Assembly (NCBI GenBank): GCA_001821475.1
Contig: MHMF01000006.1
Location: 1 to 18,538 of the forward strand
Length of the DNA stretch: 18,538 nucleotides
Direction: 5' to 3'
Source: Candidatus Nealsonbacteria bacterium RIFCSPLOWO2_01_FULL_38_120
GTDB lineage: Bacteria; Patescibacteriota; Minisyncoccia; Minisyncoccales; GWA2-38-27
The translations under genes were made by a program, and so were the position numbers. Below the pieces are notes generated by a model. The model worked only from the letters and a program-made list of their open reading frames with translations. It was not told the origin of the DNA and made no database searches. Below are positions 1 to 6,958 of the stretch, piece by piece (position 1 is the stretch's first letter; each line of letters starts with the position of its first letter).

Positions 1-32
1 AATTTTAGAATATTTGTGATTTCAGGTCAAAA

Positions 33-80
33 TAGGTCGGTTAAGAAAATCCGCGATCGCGGATTTTATTAACCGACCTA
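33..80. repeat. 48-bp near-perfect palindrome
   Basis: Two 24-nt arms meet with no spacer at a GCGATCGC centre and differ from perfect symmetry at one pair (G45 opposite A68). The ends read TAGGTCGGTTAA and TTAACCGACCTA. As DNA it could extrude a cruciform; as RNA it would be a long stem. It lies downstream of the minus-strand ferric-reductase gene and could stop its transcript, but there is no clear U-tract. The symmetry is seen directly; function is unknown. Confidence 0.85.
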
Positions 81-281
81 ATAATTATTGCGCCAGATAA
101 TATTTTTGCGACAGTTCATTGACAAAACGGGTAATATGGAAGAAAAAAGAAAATATTGTTTCTTTGATGTTTGTGGAGCTTACATTATCCGCGAGGAAAC
201 TGAAGCTTCGGCAATTTGTTAATTTTATTTTCGTCCATAATGTAACAAAATTTTTTAATAGCAATTGGGCCTGTAATTATC

Positions 282-1598
282 TTACCAAAAAAAATCTTCA
301 ATCATAATATTTTGTTTATTTACACCAAGTTTATTTAATATTTTTTTGAGATTGTTTTTCATAATTTCAGGTCCGCAGATATAGAACATTGAATTATCTA
401 TGTTCTCCACATATTTTTTTATGATTTCCTTGTTAATATGCCCTGTTTCGTATTTATATATTCCGGAAAAAGAATGATTATTACTTAATACATACGCCTT
501 TTTGAACCAATCTTTCTTTATGCTGTCTAACCATTCTTTACAAATTATCTCTTCTTTTGTTCTTGAGCCATACAATAAGATAATATTTTGGATTTGGTTA
601 TCTGCGATTGTTTTATCTTTAATCATACTCATAAAAGGAGTGATACCAACTCCTCCAGCAATAAAAACAAGATTTTTCTGTTCATCTTCTATTGTAAATA
701 TCCCGAAGGGTCCATCTATTATTACTTCTTCTCCCTTTTTTAATTCAGATAATGTTTTCGTGAACCTCCCCTCTAATTTTACCGTAAAACACATTGTAGC
801 TTCTTTTGGCGAGCTTGATATGGTGAAAGGATTTCTGGTGTATAATTTATCTTTATTTAATCTTAAAAAACAAAATTGCCCAGCCTTAAACGAAAACGCT
901 TTTTCGGATTTTAATACCAATGTAAAGGTATCTTTTGTTTCGGTTTTTATTTCCTGAACATAAAATTTCCCCGCATATTTTTGTTTTATTTTGTAAAAAG
1001 TCCGGTAAATAATTCCTACTAGCAAAAACATCAGAGTAATTCCATAAATTATTTTTACGGGCATTAATCTGTAATCGGAACCCCAATTTACCGCATGATA
1101 CAAGCTAAAAAAGAAAAGGAAATAAGTAAGAAGATGGATATATTGCCAAATATTGTAAGAAATTCGTTTATATATTTTAGAAGCAATCATTACGATAATA
1201 AAAATATACAGAGAGATTGTTCCCAGCGCCAAAGGTATAACTGAAAAATCCGGCATTATATAGGGCAGTATTGATTTACTGGACAAGGCAAAAAAAATCG
1301 GGTGAGCTAAAACAAAAATAATGGTAAATAAAGCAAACTTTCTTTGAAACTTTATTATTTTGTCCATACCGAAAAATTTGTCAAAAAATCTGGCGGTATC
1401 CCCCGAGAATATCAATAGCGAAAGAAATAAAAATCCTACCAGCCCAGCTAATTTTCCAAGTAAATACAAAATTGAGTTAAAATTCAAATTCTGCAAGTTA
1501 TCAAAACCAAAAATTGACCTAATGAAAATGAAGAAGGAGAAAATTAAAAAAACGCGCAAAACTTCCAGTACTAACCTGGCTTTATTTCTTGTTCGCAT
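282..1598 (-). CDS. Ferric-reductase-like membrane flavocytochrome (FAD/NAD(P)H oxidoreductase)
   Basis: Predicted integral-membrane oxidoreductase of 438 aa. The N-terminal half (about residues 10-203) has around six hydrophobic segments and matches the ferric-reductase-like transmembrane domain; H99, H155 and H168 are candidate haem ligands. The C-terminal half is a ferredoxin-reductase-type module: an FAD-binding motif RNPFTISSS (255-263), GPFGIF (296-301), the NAD(P)H-binding GGVGITPF (315-322) and CGP (408-410). It should pass electrons from NAD(P)H through FAD and haem across the membrane; the acceptor could be a metal ion, oxygen or a partner protein and cannot be told from sequence. 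It begins 20 nt after the stop of the upstream cupredoxin gene on the same strand, so the two are probably cotranscribed and the cupredoxin is a plausible redox partner. No clear Shine-Dalgarno site precedes the ATG. The family is clear; the substrate is not. Confidence 0.9.
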   Translation of the reverse strand: MRTRNKARLVLEVLRVFLIFSFFIFIRSIFGFDNLQNLNFNSILYLLGKLAGLVGFLFLSLLIFSGDTARFFDKFFGMDKIIKFQRKFALFTIIFVLAHPIFFALSSKSILPYIMPDFSVIPLALGTISLYIFIIVMIASKIYKRISYNIWQYIHLLTYFLFFFSLYHAVNWGSDYRLMPVKIIYGITLMFLLVGIIYRTFYKIKQKYAGKFYVQEIKTETKDTFTLVLKSEKAFSFKAGQFCFLRLNKDKLYTRNPFTISSSPKEATMCFTVKLEGRFTKTLSELKKGEEVIIDGPFGIFTIEDEQKNLVFIAGGVGITPFMSMIKDKTIADNQIQNIILLYGSRTKEEIICKEWLDSIKKDWFKKAYVLSNNHSFSGIYKYETGHINKEIIKKYVENIDNSMFYICGPEIMKNNLKKILNKLGVNKQNIMIEDFFW

Positions 1599-1618
1599 AA
1601 ATTTATCTGGATAATTTT

Positions 1619-2095
1619 CTAATTATCAAGCACTTTTAACGTTCCCCAATGTCCGTTTTGCTTATGACTTGGTTTAGTGCAGTAATAAATAAACTCTCCT
1701 GCCTTATCGGCTGTAAATTCAACCACATATTCTTTATTAAGTTCTTTGGTGTCCGCATATACACCAAGCTCGTCAATTTTAAAATCATGCATGCCTTTGG
1801 TTACAATAATCTTGATCCTTACTAAATCTCCTTTTTTAACTGCAATTTCTTTGAGGGAATATTGTGGTTTTGGCTGGTCATCAACAATCTCATAAAAAGA
1901 AGTCATGGCAAATTCCCTCACTTCTGATTCCTTGTTTTCTGTAACAGCTGGAGCAGTTTCTGCAATATTATTATTTAGAGTGTTATTCGTGGCGTTCCCG
2001 TTTTTAGCGGTCTGGTTGGTTTTATTAAACGCGATTATAGCCGCTATCGCAAAAATACCAATGATAATTACTGGAATAATTGTTTTTTTGTTCAT
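1619..2095 (-). CDS. Membrane-anchored cupredoxin (blue-copper-like) protein
   Basis: A 158-aa protein with an N-terminal signal anchor (KK then hydrophobic residues 5-23), an Asn/Thr-rich linker (about 25-55) and a C-terminal cupredoxin fold (about 60-158). The copper-site pattern is visible: H103 in GMHDF, C139 in YYC and H144 in PSH, spaced as in plastocyanin or nitrite-reductase-like cupredoxins. Where those usually have the axial methionine (C-x4-H-x4-M) this protein has H149 (motif GHWGTL). It is predicted to sit outside the cell on the membrane and carry single electrons. It is followed 20 nt later by the ferric-reductase-like gene, so copper-to-haem or flavin electron transfer is a reasonable guess. 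The start follows a poly-T/A stretch without an evident ribosome-binding site. Confidence 0.85.
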   Translation of the reverse strand: MNKKTIIPVIIIGIFAIAAIIAFNKTNQTAKNGNATNNTLNNNIAETAPAVTENKESEVREFAMTSFYEIVDDQPKPQYSLKEIAVKKGDLVRIKIIVTKGMHDFKIDELGVYADTKELNKEYVVEFTADKAGEFIYYCTKPSHKQNGHWGTLKVLDN

Positions 2096-2310
2096 AGTGT
2101 TTTTTTTAATTATTTATAATTTAATATCTAAAAAGCTAAAGTTGCTACCTCGACCATCGACATCATTAATCCTAAATTATACACTTCATATTGTAAAGTA
2201 GCGGTATTGTATAGTGCAAAAGGACCCTGAAACTTAAAAACAAAACCGATCTGCCCGGCCATTGAAAATCTGAAAAAAGATAGCCAGAATTGAAGCATAT
2301 GATAATCTAT

Positions 2311-2604
2311 ATGCAAGACGACTTCGTCGTTACGATAAATCAGATAAAAGAGTTCTTAAAACTGAATAATGAAGGCGCGAGATTTACCGCCAAAGATAAA
2401 GTGGAACGCAATCAGTGGATTGAAAATGTCTTAGCCAAGTTTAGATATTTTTCTTGCAGAAAAAGAGATAAGTCAATTATCAAAAATTACACCGCAAGAA
2501 TGGCCGACTTGTCTAAAATCCAAGTCAAAAAGCTAATTGCCAGAAAAAGGAAATTTGGCAAGATAAGCCCCATTTTTATTTTTTTATCAACCAATCCAAT
2601 ATAA
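2311..2604 (+). pseudogene. Truncated integrase/transposase-like N-terminal fragment
   Basis: An open frame of about 97 codons. From VTINQIKEFL to ARKRKFGKI it resembles the N-terminal helical/helix-turn-helix region of integrase-type (DDE) transposases that I associate with CPR genomes, including the pattern ERNQWIENVLAKFRYF. The catalytic domain that should follow is absent: the similarity stops near position 2562 and the frame closes at the edge of the 50-bp palindrome. It is best read as a decayed mobile-element remnant. The start is uncertain; an ATG at 2311 is used, and alternative starts lie just upstream. The family assignment rests on remembered patterns and not on a search. Confidence 0.5.
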
Positions 2605-2652
2605 TTATCGTCAATTAAAAACAACGATCGTTGTTTTTAATTGACGATAATT
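2603..2652. repeat. Perfect 50-bp palindrome
   Basis: Each base from 2603 to 2627 pairs with its partner from 2628 to 2652, with no mismatch and no spacer. The centre is AACGATCGTT. The right arm runs into T's (2651-2656), so on the plus strand it could act as a terminator-like stem, but a loop-free 25-bp stem is longer than usual. It abuts the end of the integrase remnant and may belong to the same decayed element. It shares the CGATCG centre with the palindrome at 33-80. Confidence 0.85.
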
Positions 2653-2831
2653 TTTTGACGACAATAAGCTCTGCAATACAATACTAACCATTACAATATA
2701 ATACCAATCTCTATAGTATACATTGCTTTGCTTTATTTTTTTTATACATTGCTTTGCTTTGCTTTTTTATACATTGCTTTGTTTTTTTATTTTTGGTATA
2801 AAAAGTATATTGGTTAAAAAAATAATAATCA
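2653..2831. repeat. AT-rich tract with three TATACATTGCTTTG repeats
   Basis: No gene is visible between the integrase remnant and the protease gene. The tract holds three copies of TATACATTGCTTTG starting at 2717, 2743 and 2768 (period 25-26 nt), each followed by runs of T. It is surrounded by short AT-rich words (ATACCAAT and TATATTGGT near its two ends). It is a low-complexity imperfect tandem repeat, probably non-coding. Confidence 0.7.
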
Positions 2832-2852
2832 AAAAGGAGCCAAGCTCCTTTT
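2832..2852. terminator. Hairpin upstream of the S41 protease
   Basis: AAAAGGAGC (2832-2840) pairs with GCTCCTTTT (2844-2852) around a 3-nt loop. On the minus strand it is followed by an A/T-rich, T-containing stretch; on the plus strand the T's are inside the stem. It could insulate the protease gene from the repeat region or form part of its 5' leader. The stem is seen; its role as a terminator is inference. Confidence 0.45.
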
Positions 2853-2901
2853 GCGAGTGAATTCGGCTCTTTAATTCCTTGGTTAACCACCTAAATTAAA
2901 T

Positions 2902-4107
2902 ATGAATAAAAAAATAGTTGTTACGGGGATAATAATTATTTTGGGATTGGGGCTTTTTGGCGGAGGATTTTTTGTTGGACAAAAATCCATTGTCTGCGAA
3001 ACCTGCCCGCCAAGCGATGTTAATTTTTCGCTTTTTTGGGAAGCGTGGAACCTGCTGAAAGAAAAATATGGCAAGCAAGAAGATTTGAAAACGCAAGATA
3101 TGATTTACGGAGCTATTTCAGGAATGGTTGATTCTCTTAAAGACCCCCATACTGTTTTTATGCCTCCAGAGGATTCAAAAAAGTTTTTAGAAGATGTTGG
3201 CGGCCGTTTTGAAGGAGTGGGAATGGAAATTGGCGTGAGAAAAGGCCAGCTTCAGATAATAGCGCCTCTTGAAGGAACGCCGGCAAAAAAAGCGGGCTTG
3301 CGTTCCGGCGACAAAATAATTAAAATAAATGAGACAATGTCGGCCGATGTTTCTTTAGATAAAGCGGTAAGCATAATAAGGGGACCCAAGGGTTCGGAGG
3401 TTGTCTTGATTATTATGCGAGATGGCTGGGATGAGGCGAAAGAATTTAAAATAAAAAGAGATATAATAGAGGTCCCGTCTTTGCGCTGGAAGCTTATCTC
3501 TTCGGCAACGGGCAAAGAAGATGAAAATGGAGATATTGTTTATATTTCTTTGTACCAATTTTCCGAAAAAATTGATTCTGATTTCACTAAAGAAGCGTTT
3601 AAAATTTTAAACAGTCCGGCTGAAAAAATCATTTTGGATTTAAGGAATAATCCGGGTGGTTATCTCCAAAGGGCGCAGGATATTGCCGGTTGGTTCCTGA
3701 AAGAAGGGCAAATTGTGACTACAGAGGATTTTTACGGAAAAAAGCCCCAGATTATTTATAAAGCGAAAGGAAATTCTGAATTTGAAAATTATCCGATGGT
3801 AATTTTGATAAATCAGGGGTCTGCATCTGCGGCAGAAATTTTGGCGGCGGCATTGCGCGATAATAGAGGAGTCAAAATTATCGGTGAGAAATCATTTGGA
3901 AAGGGTTCTGTCCAGGAATTGGAAGGCATGAACGACGGCTCAAATTTGAAAATCACAGTCGGCGGGTGGCTTACTCCTAATGGCGTCCAAATAAACGAGC
4001 TTGGATTAGAGCCGGATATTAAAGTTGAGATGACTGAAAACGACTATCAGGAAGAAAAAGACCCGCAATTGGAAAAAGCTATTGAAATTATAAAAGAAAT
4101 AAGATAA
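2902..4107 (+). CDS. C-terminal processing peptidase, S41 family (CtpA/CtpB-like)
   Basis: Serine protease of 401 aa that cleaves proteins near their C terminus outside the cytoplasmic membrane. Residues 1-27 form a signal anchor (NKK then a Gly/Ile-rich hydrophobic stretch). A PDZ domain spans about 100-190 (GVGMEIGV; GLRSGDKIIKIN), followed by the S41 catalytic domain. The catalytic residues can be read: S309 in GSASAAEI, K334 in FGKGSVQ and Q338, the Ser-Lys-Gln arrangement known from CtpB. LRNNPGG (248-253) is the usual S41 substrate-cleft motif. Length is normal. It is followed 20 nt later by rplI on the same strand. No Shine-Dalgarno is evident. Exact substrates are unknown; roles in envelope protein processing are typical. 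Confidence 0.95.
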   Translation: MNKKIVVTGIIIILGLGLFGGGFFVGQKSIVCETCPPSDVNFSLFWEAWNLLKEKYGKQEDLKTQDMIYGAISGMVDSLKDPHTVFMPPEDSKKFLEDVGGRFEGVGMEIGVRKGQLQIIAPLEGTPAKKAGLRSGDKIIKINETMSADVSLDKAVSIIRGPKGSEVVLIIMRDGWDEAKEFKIKRDIIEVPSLRWKLISSATGKEDENGDIVYISLYQFSEKIDSDFTKEAFKILNSPAEKIILDLRNNPGGYLQRAQDIAGWFLKEGQIVTTEDFYGKKPQIIYKAKGNSEFENYPMVILINQGSASAAEILAAALRDNRGVKIIGEKSFGKGSVQELEGMNDGSNLKITVGGWLTPNGVQINELGLEPDIKVEMTENDYQEEKDPQLEKAIEIIKEIR

Positions 4108-4127
4108 AATAATTGTGAAATCAAAAT

Positions 4128-4574
4128 ATGAAGGTTATACTTTTGCAAGATGTTGAAAAATTAGGGAAAAAATATGATGTAAAAGACATTAAAGATGGAT
4201 ATGCCAAGAATTTTTTGATGCCTAAAAATTTAGCGAAACCTGCGACGAAAAAAGCGTTAAAATGGTTGGAAAACCAGAAAGAAATAACGGAAAAGAAAAT
4301 AGAAGAGGATTTAAAGAAAAATCAGGGAGAGGCGGAAAAAATGGATGGGTTGGAAGTGATAATTCCAGTGAAAATAGGCGACCAAGGCCAGTTGTTTGAA
4401 AAAATAAATTCCCAAAAAATTTTCGAGAAATTAGTTGAAATGGGTCTTGCGGTGAAAAAAAATCAGATTGATTTACCGGAACCGATAGGAGAGGTGGGGG
4501 AGTATCCGGCTAAAATTAAATTTGAGCATAATTTAGAAGCAGAAATAAGGGTAATAATTTGCGAAGAGAAATAG
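4128..4574 (+). CDS. rplI: 50S ribosomal protein bL9
   Basis: 148-aa large-subunit protein that binds 23S rRNA near the base of the L1 stalk with its N-terminal domain and reaches along the ribosome through a long helix. The N-terminal signature is clear (GKKYDVKDIKDGYAKNFLMP, then N-LAKPAT), followed by a charged helical connector (about 42-75) and a C-terminal domain. Length is normal. The next gene, pyrG, begins two bases after its stop, so the two are almost certainly cotranscribed. bL9 is reported missing from several CPR lineages, so its presence helps narrow the host. Confidence 0.97.
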   Translation: MKVILLQDVEKLGKKYDVKDIKDGYAKNFLMPKNLAKPATKKALKWLENQKEITEKKIEEDLKKNQGEAEKMDGLEVIIPVKIGDQGQLFEKINSQKIFEKLVEMGLAVKKNQIDLPEPIGEVGEYPAKIKFEHNLEAEIRVIICEEK

Positions 4575-4576
4575 AT

Positions 4577-6217
4577 ATGACAAAATATATTTTTGTTGCC
4601 GGCGGAGTGATGTCCGGCATTGGAAAGGGAATAGCGGTCTCCTCCATTGGAAGAATCTTAAAAAGCAAGGGACTGAAAGTAACGGCAATAAAAATTGACC
4701 CCTATATCAATGTTGACGCCGGCACTATGAATCCGGTTGAGCATGGAGAGGTGTTTGTGACTGATGACGGCACGGAATGCGACCAGGATGTTGGCAATTA
4801 CGAAAGGTTTTTAGGAGAAAATATTTACGACGGAAATTATCTTACGACGGGCAGGGTCTACCAAGCGGTAATTAACAGGGAAAGGAATTTGGAATACGGC
4901 GGCAGATGCGTGGAAGTTGTGCCGGATATTCCGAATGAAGTAATCTCGCGGATAAAAAAAGCAGGCAAAAAAACAGGGTCTGATATTGTTTTAATTGAAA
5001 TCGGCGGCACAGTGGGGGAATATCAGAACATGCTTTTTCTGGAAGCGGCAAGAATGATTAGGTTAAGCCATCCAAAAGATGTGCTTTTTATTTTAGTAAG
5101 CTATTTGCCGGTGCCGAAAAAAATCGGAGAGATGAAAACAAAGCCCACGCAATACGCGGTAAGAACATTAAACTCAGCCGGAATACAGCCGGATATGATA
5201 TTGGCGCGTTCTGTGATTTCTTTAGACGATGCGAGGAAAAAGAAAATTTCAATCTTTTGCAATGTTTCCCCGAAAGATGTTATCTCTGCTCCTGATATAG
5301 ATTCAATTTACGAGGTTCCGCTTAATTTTGAGAAAGAAAATTTAGGGAACAGGATATTAAATAGATTAGGAATTAGAAAAAAAACCGAGAACGACCTTAA
5401 AAATTGGGAAAATTTTGTAGAGGCCATAAAAACATCAAAAGAAATTGTCAAAATAGGAATTGTTGGAAAATATTTTGAAACCGGGAAATTTACTCTGATG
5501 GATTCTTATATTTCTGTTATTGAAGCGATAAAGCACGCCGCCTATTTGTATAAGCGGAAGCCAATAATTTTCTGGCTTTCTGCCGATGATTTTGAAAAAA
5601 AGCCTGAAAAGATGAAAGAGCTTAAAAATTATAATGGCATAATAGTGCCGGGCGGATTTGGAAATAGAGGAACAGAGGGGAAAATAAAAACAATAGAGTT
5701 TTGCCGAAAAGAAAAAATTCCGTTTTTAGGGCTTTGCCTGGGACTACAATTAGCAATAATTGAGTTTGCCAAGAATAAATGCGGCATAAAAAACGCCACT
5801 TCCGCAGAGTTTGCGGGAAAATCCAAAACCGCGGAAAAAATAATTGATGCGATGCCAGAACAAAAAGTCCTTTTAAGGGAGAAAAGATACGGAGGGACAA
5901 TGCGGCTCGGCGCGTATAACTGCGCAGTCAAGCCTGGAACAATAGCCTTTAGGGCTTATGGTGGCAAGGATAGCAACGTCTTAATAATATCGGAAAGACA
6001 CCGCCATCGTTATGAATTAAATAATGATTATCGAGATGTTTTGGAGAAAAACGGATTAATTTTTTCCGGCATAAATCCAGAAAAGGATTTAGTGGAAATA
6101 ATTGAGCTGAAAGACCACCCATTTTTCGTGGCGACCCAGTTCCATCCGGAATTCAAATCAAGACCATTAGAGCCCCATCCATTATTTAAAGAATTTATTA
6201 GAGTGGCTATGAAATAA
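4577..6217 (+). CDS. pyrG: CTP synthase (glutamine hydrolysing)
   Basis: Cytosolic enzyme that converts UTP to CTP with ATP and the amide of glutamine, the last step of de novo CTP synthesis. With the start at MTKYIFVAGG it is 546 aa, normal for the family. The synthase domain (about 1-265) carries the P-loop GVMSGIGKG (K17) and DPYINVDAGTMNP; the glutamine amidotransferase domain (about 290-546) carries the nucleophile C387 in GLCLGLQL and the H523/E525 pair in QFHPEF. The ATG at 4577 is preferred over an upstream in-frame start because it gives the conserved N terminus and sits just after the bL9 stop. A converging hairpin lies immediately downstream. Confidence 0.98.
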   Translation: MTKYIFVAGGVMSGIGKGIAVSSIGRILKSKGLKVTAIKIDPYINVDAGTMNPVEHGEVFVTDDGTECDQDVGNYERFLGENIYDGNYLTTGRVYQAVINRERNLEYGGRCVEVVPDIPNEVISRIKKAGKKTGSDIVLIEIGGTVGEYQNMLFLEAARMIRLSHPKDVLFILVSYLPVPKKIGEMKTKPTQYAVRTLNSAGIQPDMILARSVISLDDARKKKISIFCNVSPKDVISAPDIDSIYEVPLNFEKENLGNRILNRLGIRKKTENDLKNWENFVEAIKTSKEIVKIGIVGKYFETGKFTLMDSYISVIEAIKHAAYLYKRKPIIFWLSADDFEKKPEKMKELKNYNGIIVPGGFGNRGTEGKIKTIEFCRKEKIPFLGLCLGLQLAIIEFAKNKCGIKNATSAEFAGKSKTAEKIIDAMPEQKVLLREKRYGGTMRLGAYNCAVKPGTIAFRAYGGKDSNVLIISERHRHRYELNNDYRDVLEKNGLIFSGINPEKDLVEIIELKDHPFFVATQFHPEFKSRPLEPHPLFKEFIRVAMK

Positions 6218-6224
6218 AAATACT

Positions 6225-6253
6225 GCGAAATGCGAATTTTTTACGAATTTCGC
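6225..6253. terminator. Bidirectional terminator between pyrG and rpmA
   Basis: GCGAAAT (6225-6231) pairs with ATTTCGC (6247-6253), with a T-rich loop that can form further pairs (GCGAAT with ATTCG-like bases). It sits in the 38-nt gap between two converging genes, where a shared terminator is expected. T-runs lie in the loop and not after the stem, so efficiency is uncertain. Confidence 0.5.
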
Positions 6254-6255
6254 GG

Positions 6256-6528
6256 CTAAACAACATTTACGATTTTTATTAACCGTTGAGAGCCGTCAAA
6301 TCTTGTTTTCTTTTTTGTTCTGAATTTAACCAAGCCATCTTTCATAGCAAAAAGAGTATTGTCGCTTCCCATTTTGACATTTTTCCCAGCTAAAAATTTC
6401 GTCCCTCTTTGGCGGATAATTATCACTCCGGGCGCTGTTTTTTGCCCTTCAGAAAGTTTTACTCCTAAATATTTCGGCTGGGAATCGCGGCCTAATCGCG
6501 ACGCTCCTCCTGATTTTGATGTTGCCAT
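6256..6528 (-). CDS. rpmA: 50S ribosomal protein bL27
   Basis: 90-aa large-subunit protein whose N terminus reaches toward the peptidyl-transferase centre. The conserved N terminus (ATSKSGGASRLGRDS) and the core (GVIIIRQRGTKFLAGKNV, then GSDNTLFAMKDGLVKF) are clear. It has no cleavable N-terminal extension of the Firmicutes type. rplU (bL21), usually directly upstream, is not here; instead there is the structured element at 6553-6707, whose closing stem ends only 24 nt before the ATG. Confidence 0.97.
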   Translation of the reverse strand: MATSKSGGASRLGRDSQPKYLGVKLSEGQKTAPGVIIIRQRGTKFLAGKNVKMGSDNTLFAMKDGLVKFRTKKKTRFDGSQRLIKIVNVV

Positions 6529-6552
6529 ATTTGCGGTAGCAAATGTGGCAAC

Positions 6553-6707
6553 CCCACGCTAATTTTACTGTCAAAAAGTTATTATCTTGCATTTAGATTA
6601 TCTTCTATATGTTTCGCGGTCCGTATATGCTAAATAGGCATACCCTTATCCCCGAAGGGATTGGGTGAAGCGGACTGCCGGAGATACTAATGCAAAATTA
6701 GCGTGGG
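6553..6707. ncRNA. 155-nt multi-stem structured element, possible ncRNA or rpmA leader
   Basis: A perfect 14-bp stem closes the element: CCCACGCTAATTTT (6553-6566) with AAAATTAGCGTGGG (6694-6707). Inside are a second stem, GCATT(T)AG (6589-6596) with CTAATGC (6687-6693) plus ATCT/AGAT; a third, GCGGTCCG (6616-6623) with CGGACTGC (6671-6678); and within that two hairpins, TATGC/GCATA (6626-6642) and ACCC..ATCCC-CGAA-GGGAT..GGGT (6642-6666), making a three-way junction. The strand is undecided: a G-U pair in the third stem favours plus, while the complement gives a stable C(UUCG)G tetraloop and would place the element in the rpmA leader. It could also be a small mobile element with 14-bp inverted ends, but no target duplication is visible. 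No known RNA family is recognised. Confidence 0.6.
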
Positions 6708-6730
6708 ACGCCATACTTACTATTAATACC

Positions 6731-6907
6731 ATGCTATCAAAACTCAATCTATTTGTCAAAATTAATCAAGCGGAAATCATCTTAACTATTGGCGTGATAT
6801 TGGTTTCTTTGCTTTCTTTCGCAACGGGATATATAACCGCGAAACAGCAGGAAAAACAGAACATATATTTTGAGAGCTCGGTTTCTACGCCTGACGGAAT
6901 TGAATGA
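6731..6907 (+). CDS. Small single-pass membrane protein, unknown function
   Basis: 58-aa product with one hydrophobic segment at about 14-36 (ending ATGYITAKQQ) and a short polar tail. The start at 6731 is chosen because an alternative GTG at 6665 would place coding sequence inside the structured element. It resembles the N-terminal anchor of longer CPR envelope proteins and may be a shortened relative. It precedes the flavoprotein gene by about 50 nt on the same strand. No function can be assigned. Confidence 0.55.
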   Translation: MLSKLNLFVKINQAEIILTIGVILVSLLSFATGYITAKQQEKQNIYFESSVSTPDGIE

Positions 6908-6958
6908 ATCTAAGTCTCAAATCTCAAAATTAATGTGTCGATTCGCGATAATTGTATT

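Noticed and set aside
85..265. Minus-strand open frame of about 55 codons ending in NELSQKYYLAQ, downstream of the ferric-reductase gene
   Set aside because: It looks protein-like at its C terminus but has no ATG, starts only at TTG, and has no ribosome-binding site. It may be a remnant; not enough to call.
119..307. 62-aa plus-strand frame
   Set aside because: TTG start, low-complexity composition, and it runs into the 3' end of the ferric-reductase gene on the other strand.
2128..2316. 62-aa minus-strand frame upstream of the cupredoxin gene
   Set aside because: TTG start, no Shine-Dalgarno and overlap with the integrase remnant; composition is not convincing.
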